A stretch of DNA of 64,000 bases, taken from the NCBI RefSeq assembly GCF_937616625.2, contig NC_065576.1, positions 25,776,628-25,840,627 of the forward strand. Direction: 5' to 3'. Source of the stretch: Mercurialis annua (lineage: Eukaryota; Streptophyta; Magnoliopsida; Malpighiales; Euphorbiaceae). Made by a program: the position numbers and the translations under genes. Below, piece after piece: positions 11,880-23,200 of this stretch. The first letter of the stretch is position 1. Every line of letters starts with the position of its first letter. The notes under the pieces were generated by a model. That model was not told the DNA's origin. It did not search any database and was given only the letters and a program-made list of their open reading frames with translations.

Positions 11880-13850
11880 TATAAATGACGCTAGATTAGT
11901 ATGTCGCGTCTGAAGTCTCTTTAACGCGTCGCTCCGATTACCTAAGCATGGTTAGGTTATATTACGCAAAGTGTGCGTAAAAGTGACGCTAGATTAGTAT
12001 GGCGTGTCTCAAGTCTCTTTAACGCGTCGTTCCGATTACCATGCTTTTGTCGCGTCACAAGTCTCTTTAACGCGTTGTTCCGATTACCTAAGCATGGTTA
12101 GGTTATATTACACAAAGTGTGCATAAAAAATGACAATAGATTAGTATGTCCCATCTCAAGACTATTTACGCGTCGTTCCGATCACTTAATCATGGTTAGG
12201 TTGTGCGTGAAAAAAGACAATAGATTAGTACGTCGTGTCTTAAGTCTATCTAACGCGTCGTTCTGATTACCTAAGCCTTGTTAGGTTATTTTACGCAAGG
12301 TGTGCGTGAAAAGTGACGTTAGATTAGTATGTCGTGTCTCAAGTCTCTTTAACGCATCATTTCGATTACCATGCTTAGGTCGCGCACACGTCTCTTTAAC
12401 GCGTCGTTCCGATTACCTAAGCAGGGTTAGGTTATATTACGCAAAGTGTGCGTGAAAAGTGACGCTAGAATAGTATGTCAAATCTCAAGTCTCTTTAACG
12501 CGTCGTTTGATTATCTAAGCATGGTTAGGTTATATTACGCAAAGTTTGTGTAAAAAGTGACGCTAGATTAGTATGATTCCTCTCAAGTCTCTTTAAAGCG
12601 TCGTTTCGATTACCATGCTTATCTCGCGTCACAAGTCTCTTTAACGCGTTGTTTCGATTACCTATGCATGGTTAGGTTATATTACGCAAAGTTTGCGTGA
12701 AAAGTGACGTTAAATCAGTATGTCGCGTGTAAAGTCTCTCTAACGCGTCGTTTCAATTTCCTAAGCATGGTTAGGTTATATTACGTAAAGCGTGCGGGAA
12801 AAGTGACACTAGAGTAGTATGTCGCGTCTCAAGTCGCTCTAACGCGTCGTTTCGATTTCCTAAGCATGGTTAAGTTATATTACGCAAAGTGTGCATAAAA
12901 AGTGACGCTAGATTAATATGGCACGTCTCAAGTCTTTTTAACGCGTCGTTTCGATTACCATGCTTATGTCGCATCACAAGTCTCTCTAACGCGTCGTTCC
13001 GATTACAAAAGTGTGCGTGAAAAATGACAATCGATTAGTATGTCACGACTCAAGTCCATTTAACGAGTCGTTCCAATTACTTAAGCATGCTTAGGTTATA
13101 TTACGTAAAGTGTGCGTGAAAAATGACAATATATTAGTATGTCACGACTTAAGTCTATCTAACTCGTCGTTCTGATTACCTTAGGTTAGGTTATATTATG
13201 CAATGTGTACGTGAAAAGTGATGCTAGATTAGTATGTTGCGTCTCAAGTCTCTTTAACATGTTGTTTTAATTACCATACTTATGTCGTCACACAAGTCTC
13301 TCTAATGGGTTGTTCCGATTACCTAAGAATGGTTAGGTTATATTACGCAGAGTGTGCGTGAAAATTAACAATTGATTAGTATGTCGCGTCCCAAGTCTCT
13401 TTAACGCATCGTTCCGATTATCCAAGCATGGTTAGGTTATATTACGCAAGGTGTGCGTGAAAGGTGACGCTAGATTAGAATGTCCCGTCTCAAGGCTCTT
13501 TAATGCATCGTTCCGATTACCTAAGTATGGTTGTTATATTATGCAAAGTTAACGTGAAAAGTGACGCTAGATTAGTATGTCTCGTCTGAACTGTCATTAA
13601 CGCGTCATTTTGATTACCATGCTTATGTTGCGTCACAAGTCTCTCTAACGCGTCGTTCCGATTAACGTAAGCATGGTTAGGTTATAGTACGTAAAGTGTG
13701 CGTGAAAAGTAACAATAGATTAGTATGTCACGTCTCAAGTCTCTTTAACGCGTCGTTACGCGATTACCTAAGCATGGTTAGGTTATATTACGCAAAGTGT
13801 GCGTGAAAAGTGACTAGATTAGTATGTCGCGTCTAAAATCTCTTTAACGC
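11880..13850 (-). repeat. Block-3 higher-order unit, copy 3 (~2 kb)
   Basis: Repeats copy 2 in order: ggttgtgcgtgaaaaaagac near 12200, ccttgttaggttatttt near 12275, gtatgattcctctcaag near 12571, gactcaagtccattta near 13047 and aaggtgacgctagattagaa at 13461. The offset from copy 2 is about 2,316 bp in the first half. It falls to about 1,971-2,020 bp after the 380-bp duplication that only copy 2 has. Confidence 0.77.
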
Positions 13851-13929
13851 GTCGTTCCAATTGCCTAAGTATGGTTAGGTTATTTACGCAAAGCCTGTGT
13901 CAGAAGTGACGCTAGAATAGTATGTCGCG

Positions 13930-14950
13930 TCTCAATTCTGTTTAACGCGTCATTCCGATTACCTAAGCATGGTTAGGTTAGATTAAGCAAAGTGTGCGTG
14001 AAAAGGGACACTAGACTAGTATGTCGTGTCTCAAGTCTCTTTAATGCGTCATTCCGATTACCTAAGCATGGTTAGGTTATATTACGCAAAGTTTGCGTAA
14101 AAAGTGATGCTAGATTCGTATGGCGCGTCTCAAGTCTCTTTAACGCTTGGTTTCGATTACCATGCTTATATCGCGTCACAAGTCTCTAACGCGTTGTTCC
14201 GATTACCTAAGCATGCTTAGGTTATATTACGCAAAGTGTGCGTAAAAAATGACAATATATTAGTATGTCTTGTCTCAAGTCTATTTAACGCGTCGTTCCG
14301 ATTACCCATACATAGTTAGGTTATATTACGCAAAGTGTGCGTGATAAATGACAATAGATTAGTATGTCGTGTCTTTAGTCTATCTAACGCGTTGTTCCGA
14401 TTACCTATGCATGGTTTGGTTATATTACAAAAGGTGTGCGTAAAAAGTGATGCTAGATTAGTATGTCGTGTCACAAGTCTTTTAAACGCATCGTTTTGAT
14501 TACCATGCTTAGGTCGCGTCACACGTCTCTCTAAGGCGTCGTTCCGATCACCTAAGCATGGTTAGGTTAAATTACCCAAAGTGTGCGTGAAAAGTGACGC
14601 TAAATTAGTATGTCCAGTCTCAATTCCCATTAACGAGTCGTTTCGATAATCTAAGCATGGTTAGGTTTCTTTAAAGTGTCGTTTCGATTACCATGCTTAT
14701 CTCGCATCACAAGTCTCATTAACGCGTTGTTCCGATTACATAATCATGGTTAAGTAATATCAAGCAAAGTGTGCCTGAAAAGTTACGTTAGATTAGTATG
14801 TCGCGTCTCAAGTCTTTCTAACACGTCGTTTCAATTTCCTAAGCATGGTTAGGTTATATTACGCAAAATGTTCGTGAAAAGTGACGCTAGATTAGTATGT
14901 CGCGTCTCAAGTCTCTTTAACGCGTCGTTTCGATTACCTAAGCATGGTTA
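13930..14950 (-). repeat. Block-3 higher-order unit, copy 4 (diverged, partial)
   Basis: The same order of monomer types as the start of copies 2 and 3 is visible: aaaaatgacaatatattag near 14245, a cttagtc-type variant near 14370, aaaggtgtgcg near 14431 and ccatgcttaggtcgcgtcac near 14498. It has more private substitutions than copies 1-3 and a shortened second half. It is probably an older relative of the unit. Confidence 0.6.
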
Positions 14951-15357
14951 GGTTATATTACACAAAATGTGCGTAAAAAGTGACACTATATTAGTATGGC
15001 GCGTCTCAAGTTTCTTTAACGCGTAGTTTCGATTACCATGCTTATGTCACGTCACAAGTCTCTTTAACGCGTTGTCCCGATTATCAAAGCATGGTTAGGT
15101 TATACTACGCAAAGTGTGCGTAAAAAATAACAATAGATTGGTATGTCGCGTCTCAAGTCTATTTACGCGTCGTTCCGATTAGCTACGTATGGTTAGGTTA
15201 TATAACGCAGAGTGTGTTTGAAAAGTGTTGCTAGTTTAGTATGTCGCGTCTCAAGTCTGGTTAGGTTATATTACGTAAAGTGTGAGTGAAAAGTGACACT
15301 AGAGTAGTATGTCGTGTCTCAAGTCTCTCTAATGCGCCGTTCCGATTTCCTAAGCAT

Positions 15358-15370
15358 GGTTAGGCGCCAT
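15358..15370. other. Orientation switch, minus to plus
   Basis: Minus-orientation taagcatggttagg runs straight into plus-orientation cgccatactaatctat. The plus side starts at the same monomer position (gcgccatactaatct) as the switch near 428. The first plus-side monomers closely match those starting near 17297, so the switch lies at the edge of a locally repeated group. Confidence 0.9.
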
Positions 15371-18000
15371 ACTAATCTATCATCACTTTTACGCACACTT
15401 GCGTAATATAACCAAACCACGCTTAGGAAATTAGAACGACGAATTAAAGAGACTTGAGACGTCAAATACTAATCTAGCGTCACTTTTCACGCGCACTTTG
15501 CGTAAAATAACCTAACCATGCTAAGGTAATCTTAACGACGCGTTACAGAGACCTGAAACGCGGCATACTAATCTAGCGTCTCTTTTAACGCACACTTTGC
15601 TAAATATAACCTAACCATGCTTAGGTAATCAGAACGACGCGTTAAAGAGAATTGAGACGCGATAAATTAATCTAGCGTCATATTTCAAACACACTTTGCT
15701 TAATATTACATAACCATGCTTATCAGAACGACGCCTTAAAGAGACTTGAGACGCTGCCAGCATAATAATCTAGCGTCAATTTTAATGCACATTTTACGTA
15801 ATACAACCTAACCATGCTTAGGTAATCGGAACGACGCGTTAGAGAGCCTTGTGACGCGACATAAGCATGGAAATCGAAACGACGCGTTAAACAGACTTGA
15901 GACGCGCCATACTAATCTAGCGTCAATTTTCACACACGCTTTGCGTAATAAAACCTAACCATGCTTATGTAATCGGAATGACGCGTTAAAGAGACTTGAG
16001 ATGCTACATACAAATCTAGCATAACTTTTCACGCACATTTTGCCTAATATAACCTAACTATGCTTACGTAATCGGAACGACGCGTTAAACAGACTTGAGA
16101 AGCGACATACTAATCTAGCCTCACTGTAATATGACCTAACCATGCTTAGGTAATTGGAACGACGCGATAAATAGACTTGAGACACGATACACTAATCTAT
16201 TGTCATTTTTCACGCACACTTTACGTAATATAACCTAACCATGCTTAGGTAATAAGAACGACGCGTTAGAGAGACTTCTGACGCGACATAAGCATGGTAA
16301 TCGTTACGACGCGTTAAAGAGACTTGAGATGCGCCGTATTAATCTAGCGTTGCTTTTTACGCACACATTGCGTAACATAACTTAACCATGCCTAGGAAAT
16401 TGGAACGGCGCGTTAGAGAGACTTGAGACGCGAAATACTAATCTAAAGTCACTTTCCACGCACACCCTGCGTAATATAACCTAACCATGCTTAGGTAATC
16501 GGACGACGCGTAAAAGAGCCTTGAGACGCGACATACTAATCTAGTGTCACTTTTCGCGCACACTGCATAATATAATTCAACCATACTTGGCTAATTGCAA
16601 CGACACGTTAAATACACTTGCGACGCGACATTCTAATAAATTGTAATTTTTCACCCATACTCTGCGTAATATAACCTAACCATGCTTTGGTAATTGGAAC
16701 GACGCGTTAGAGAAAGTTGTGACGCGACATAAGCATGGTAATCGAAATGACGCGTTAAATAGACTTAAGACGCTTCATCACTTTTTACGCACACTTGCGT
16801 AATATAACCAAACCGTGCTTAGGAAATTAGAACGACGTGTTAAAGAGACTTGAGACGTCACATACTAATCTAGCGTCACTTTTCACGCACATTTTGCGTA
16901 ATATAACATAACCATGCTAAGGTAATCGTAACGACGCATTATATAGACTTGAAACGCGACATACTAATCTAGCGTCTCTTTTCACGCACACTTTGCTTAA
17001 TATAACCTAACCATGCTTAGGTAACCAGAACGACGCGTTAAAGAGAATTGAGACGCGACAAATTAATCTAGCGTCACTTTTCAAGCACACTTTGCGTAAT
17101 ATAACATAACCATGCTTAGGTAATCAAAACGACACCTTAAAGAGACTTAAACGCGGCATACTAATATAGCGTCACTTTTCACGAACACTTTACGTAATAT
17201 AACCTAACCATGCTTAGGTAATCAGAACGACGCGTTAGAGAGCCTTGTGACGCGACATAAGCATGGCAATCGAAACGACGCGTTTAATAGACTTAAGACG
17301 CGCAATACTAATCTATCATCACGTTTTACGCACACTTGCGTAATATAACCAAACCACGCTTAGAAAATTAGAACGACGAGTTAAAGAGACTTGAGATGTC
17401 ACATACTAATCTAGCGTCACTTTTCACAAGAACTTTGCGTAATATAACTTAAACCATGCTAAGGTAATCGAAACGACGCGTTACAGAGACCTGAAACACG
17501 ACATACTAATCTAGCGTCTCTTTCCACGCACACTTTGCTTAATATAACCTAACCATGCTTAGGTAATCAGAACGACGCGTTAAAGAGAATTGAGACACGA
17601 CAAATTAATCTAGCGTCACATTTCAAACACACATTGCGTAATATAATATAACCATGCTAGTTAATCAGAACGACGCCTTAAAGAGACTTGAGACGAGGCA
17701 TACTAATCTAGCGTCATTTTTCACGCACATTTTACGTAATATAACCTAATTGGCTTAGGTAATCGGAACGATGCGTTAGAGAGCCTTGTGACGCGACATA
17801 AGCATAGAAATCGAAACGACACGTTAAAAAGACTTGAGACGCGCCATACTAATCTAGCGTCAATTTTCACACACACTTTGCATAATAAAACCTAACCATG
17901 CTGAAGGTAATCGGAACGACGCGTTAAAGAGACTTGAGATGCGACATACTAATCTAGCATCACTTTTCTCGCACACTTTACCTAATATAACCTAACCATG
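15364..18000 (+). repeat. Irregular higher-order repeat, three partial copies
   Basis: The group acgcacacttgcgtaatata followed by accaaacc and aattagaacgacg occurs at 15391, 16787 and 17328. After it, all three continue with related monomers (gagacgtc or gagatgtc, then tagcgtctcttt). Copies at 15364 and 17297 stay parallel for roughly 700 bp (offset 1,937), including tagcgtcaattttcacacac. The middle copy is shorter (541 bp to the next). The left copy begins exactly at the orientation switch. Confidence 0.78.
16250..16297 (+). repeat. 48-bp short unit (representative)
   Basis: This unit runs from taataagaacgacg to acataagcatgg and is 48 bp long, against 99 bp for a full monomer. It lacks the ctaatctagcgtcac to taacctaac half. 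Its end reads TAAGCATGG, the reverse complement of the usual CCATGCTTA core. Units of this type recur throughout the window in both orientations, usually preceded by gttagagagacttgtgacgcg and followed by a monomer starting taatcgaaac instead of taatcggaac. Confidence 0.92.
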
Positions 18001-18529
18001 CTTAGGTAATCGGAGCGACGCGTTAAATAGACTTGAAACGCAACATACTAATATATCGTCACTTTTCACGCACAATATGCGTAATATAAGCTAACCATGC
18101 TTAGGTAATCGGAACGACGCGCTAAAGAGACTTGAGACGTGACATACAAATCTAGCGTCACTTTTCACGCATACTTTGCCTAATATAACCTAACCATGCT
18201 TAGGTAATATGAACGACGCGTTAAACAAACTTGAGACGCGACATACTAATCTAGCGTCACCGTAATATGACCTAACCATGTTTAGGTAATTGGAACGACG
18301 CGTTAAATAGACTTGAGATGCGATATACTAATCTACTGTCATTTTTCACGCACACTTTACGTAATACAACCTGACCATACATAGGTAATCAGTACGACGC
18401 GTAAAAGAGACTTCTAACGCGACATAAGCATGGTAATCGATAGGACACGTAAAAGAGACTTTAGACGCACCGTATTATGCTAGCGTCGCTTTTTACGCAC
18501 ACATTGCGTAATTTATCCTAACCATACTT

Positions 18530-20240
18530 GGGTAATCGGAACAACGCGTTAGAGAGACTTGAAGCGCGCCATATGAATCTAGCGTCACTTTTTTACGCAC
18601 ACTTTGCATAATATAACCTAACCATGCGTAGGTAATCGAAACAACGCGTTAAAGACACTTGAGACACGACATACTCATCTAGCGTCAGTTTTCACGCACA
18701 CTTTGTGCAATATAACCAAACCATGCTTAGGTAATTGGAACGATGCGATAAAGAGACTTGAGACGCGACAAACTAATCTAGCGTCACTTTTCACGCACAC
18801 TCTGCGAAATATAGCCTAACCATGCTTAGGTTATTTGAACGACGCGTTAGAGAGACTTGTGACGCGACATAGCCATGGTAATCGAAATGACGCGTTAAAG
18901 AGACTTGAGACGCGCCATACTAATCTTGCATCACTTTTCACGCACACTGTGCATAATAAAACATAACCATGCTTAGGTAATCGGAACGACGCGTTAAATA
19001 GACTTGAGACCTGACATTCTAATCTATTATCATTATTCCAGCACACTTTGCGTAATATAACCTAACCATGCTTAGGTAATCGGAACGATGCGTTAGAGTG
19101 ACTTGTGACGCGACATAAGCATGATAATCGAAACGACGCGTTAAAGAGACTTGAGACGTGACTTACTAATCTAGCGTCACTTTTCACGCACACTTTACGT
19201 ATATAACCAGACCATGATTAGGTAATCGGAATGACTTTTGTCATTTTTCACGCACACTTTTCGTAATTTACCCTAACCATACTTAGGTAATCGGAACAAC
19301 GCGTTAGAGAGACTTGAGAAGCACCATATTAATCTAGGGTCACTTTTTCACGCACACTTTGCATAATATAACCTAACCATGCTTAGGTAATCGAAACAAC
19401 GCGTTAAAGAGATTTGAGACGCGACATACTCATCTAGCGTCAGTTTTCACGCACACTTTGCGTAATATAACCTAACCATGCCTAGGTAATCGGAACGACA
19501 AGTTAAAGAAACTTGTGACGCAACATACTAATCTATTGTTACTTTACAGGCACACTTTGCGTTATAACCTAACCATGCTTTGTTAATCGAACAACGCGTT
19601 AGAGAAACTTGTGACGCGACATAAGCATTGTAATCGAAACGATGTGTTAAAGAGACTTGAGAAACTGTACTTATCTAGCGTCAGTTTTCACGCTAACTTT
19701 GCGTAATATAATCTAACCATGCTTAGGTAATCGGAAAAAATTGTTAATGAGAATTGAGAGGCGACAAATTAATCTAGCGTCACTTTAATATAACTTAACC
19801 ATGCTTAGGTAATTGAAACGATGCGATAAAGAGACTTGAGAAGCGACAAACTAATCTAGCTTCACTTTTCACGCACACTCTGCGCAATATAGCGTAACCG
19901 TGCTTAGGTATTCGGAACGACGCGTTAGAGAGACTTGTGACGCGACATAACCATGGTAATCGAAACGACGCGTTAAAGAGACTTGAGACGCGCCATACTA
20001 ATCTTGCATCACTTTTCACTCACACTGTGCATACTAAAACATAACCATGCTTAGGTAATCGGAACAACGCGTTAAATAGACTTGAGATGCGACATACTTA
20101 TCTATTATCATTATTCATGCACACTTTGCGTAATATACCTAACCATGCTTAGGTAATCGGAACGATGCGTAATAGAGTGACTTGTGACGCGACATAAGCA
20201 TGATAATCGAAACGACGCGTTAAAGTGACTTGAGATGCGA
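18530..20240 (+). repeat. Tandem duplication, offset 755 to 1,078 bp
   Basis: Markers in the first copy (atactcatctagcgtcag at 18671, cacactctgcgaaatatagc at 18796, catactaatcttgcatcac near 18907) recur in the second copy at 19426, about 19874 and about 19994. The offset rises from 755 to about 1,078 because roughly 320 bp of other monomers (about 19490-19790) lie inside the second copy. Each copy contains the same short unit with an unusual core (acatagccatgg or acataaccatgg). Confidence 0.75.
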
Positions 20241-23200
20241 CTTACTAATCTAGCGTCACTTTTAACGCACACTTTGCGTAATATAACCTAACGATGCATA
20301 GGAAATCTGAACAACACGTTAGAGAGACTTAAGACGCGACATACTAATCTATTGTCATTTCTCACGCACACTTTGCGTAATACAACCTAACCATGCTTAA
20401 GTAATTGGAAGACGCGTTAAATAGACTTAAGACGTGATATACTAATCTATTGTTATTTTTCACGCAGACTTTGCGTAATATAATGCTTAGGTAATCAGAA
20501 CAACGCGTTGGAGAGACTTCTGACGCGACATAAGCATGGTAATCGATACGACGTGGTAAAGAGACTTGAGAAACGCCATACTAATCTAGCGTCACTTTTT
20601 ACACACACGTTGCGTAAAATAACCTAACCATAAGGGTGATCGGAACGACGCGTTAAAGAGACTTGAGACGCGACATACTAATCTAGCGTCACTCTTCACG
20701 CACACTTTGCCTAATATAACCTAACGATGCTTAGGTAATCTGAACGACGCGTTAAGCAGACTTGAGACGCGACATACTAATCTAGCGTCACTTTTCAGGC
20801 ACGCATTGCGTATCATATCCTAACCATGCTTAGGTAATTGGAACGACGCGTTAATCTATTGTCATTTTTCATGCACACTTTGCGTAAGATAACCTAACCA
20901 TTCTTAGGTAATCAGAACAACACATTAGAGAGACTTCTGACAAGACATATGCATGGTAATCGATACGACGAGTTAAAGAGACTTGAGACGCGCGATATTA
21001 ACTAGCGTCACTTTTTACGCACACTTTTCGTAATATAACCTAACCATGCTTAGGAAATCGGAACGACGCGTTAGAGACACTTGAGACGCGACAAATTAAT
21101 CTAGCCTCACTTTTCAAGCACACTTTGCGTAATATAACCTAACCATGCTTAGGTAATCGGAACGAAGCGCTAAAGAGACTTCAGACGCGTCATACTAAGC
21201 TAACGTCACTTTTCACGCACACTTTTCGTAATATAACCTAACCATACTTAGATAATCAAAACGACACGTTAGAGAGACTTGTGACGCGACATAAGCATTG
21301 TAATAGAAACGACGCGTTAAATAGACTTGTGACGAAACATACTAATCTAGGGTTACTTTTTACGCAAACTTTGCGTAGTATACCTAACGATTCGTAGGTA
21401 ATCGGAACAACACGTTAAAGACACTTGAGATTGGACATACTAATCTAGCGTCACTTTTCATGCACATTTTGCATAATATACCTAACCATTTTTAGGTAAT
21501 CGGAACGACGCGTTAAAGAGACTTGAGACGCGGCATACTAATCTATTCATCCTTTTCACGCACACTTTGCGTACTATAACTTAACCATGCTTAGGATATC
21601 GGAACGCTGCGTTAGAGAGACTTATGACGCGACATAAGCATGGTAATCAAAACGACGTGTTACAGAGACTTGAGACGCGACATACTAATCTAGCGTCACT
21701 TTTCACGCAAACTTTGCGTAATATAACCTAACCATGCTTAGGTAGTCGGAACAACGCGTTAAAGAGAATTAAGACGTGAAAAATTAATCTAGCGTCACTT
21801 TTCAAGAACACTTTGCGTAATATAACCTAACTATGCTTAGGTAATCGGAACGACACGTTAAAGAGACTTAAGACGCGGCATACTAATCTAGCGTCACTGA
21901 AAACGCACACTTTACACAATATAACCTGACCATGCTAAGGAAAGTGACGCGACATAAGAATGGTAATCGAAACAACGCGTTAAATAGACTTGAGACGCGA
22001 CATACTAATCTAGCATTACTTTTCACGCACACTTTGCCTCATATAACCTAACCATTCTTAGGTAATCGGAACTATGCGTTAAATAGACATGAGAGGCGAT
22101 ATACTGATCTAGCGTCACTTTTCACGCACGCTTTGCGTAATATAACCTAACCATGCTTAGGTAATCGGAATAACGCGTTAAAGAGAATTGAGATGCGACT
22201 TACTAATCTAGCGTCACTATTCCTGCACACTTTGCATAATATAACCTAACCATGCTTAGGTAATCGAAACGACGCGTTAGATACACTTAAGACGCGACAT
22301 ACTAATCTATTGTCATTTTACATGCACACTTTGCGTAATAATATAACCGAACCATGCTTAAGTAATTGGAACCACACGTTAAATAGACTTGAGACGCGAT
22401 ATACTAATCTATTGTCATTTTTCACGCACACTTTGCGTAATATAACCTAACCATCCTTAAGTAATCCGTACGACGCGTTTGAGAGATTTCTGACGCGACA
22501 TAAGCATGGTATTCGGAACTACGCATTAAAGAGACTTGAGGCGAGACATACTCATATAGGGTCACTTTTTACGCACACTTCGCGTAAGATAACTTACCCT
22601 TGCTTAGGTAATCGGAATGACGCGTTAAAGAGACTTCAGACTGGACATACTAATCTAGCGTCACTTTTCACGCACATTTTGCATAATATAACATAACCAT
22701 GCTTAGGTAATCGGAACGGCGCGTTAAAAAGACTTGTAACGCGACATACTAATCTATTGATCCTTTTCATGCACGCTTTGTGTACTATAACCTAACCATG
22801 CTTAGGCAATCGCAACGACGCGTTAAAGAAACTTGTGACGCGACATAAGCATGGTAATCGAAAAGAAGCGTTACAGACGCTTGAGACGCGACATAGAATA
22901 TAGCATCACTTTCCACGCAAACTTTGTGTAAAATACCCTAACCATGCTTAGGCAATCGGAACGATGAGTTAAAGAGAATTGAGACGCGACAAATTAATCT
23001 AGCGTCACGTTTTACGCACACCTTGCATAATATAACCTAACCATGCTTAGGTAATTGGATCGACCCGTTAAATAGACTTGAAACGCGACATCCTAACCAA
23101 TTGTCATTTTTCACGCACACTTTGCGTAATATAACCTAACCATGCTTAGGTAATCAGAACGACGTGTTAGAGAGACTTGTGACGCGACATAAGCTTGGTA

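Larger units (their letters stand above)
4536..15363 (-). repeat. Satellite block 3, minus orientation (~10.8 kb)
   Basis: Roughly 110 monomers in minus orientation, between the mosaic junction at 4492-4535 and the switch at 15364. The left part (4.6-6.2 kb) has many variant monomers, such as gtgttttaaaagtgttac and aagtgacgctatataagtatg. From about 8.4 kb the block is organised in related groups of 1-2.3 kb. Short units in this strand read gattaccatgcttatgtcgcgtc, for example near 7368, 8628, 9718, 11591 and 12951. No non-satellite insertion was seen. Confidence 0.94.

Noticed and set aside
15363..15364. Transposon ends or target-site duplications at the orientation switches
   Set aside because: All four switches join monomer directly to monomer. 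I saw no terminal inverted repeats or flanking direct repeats beyond the satellite itself.
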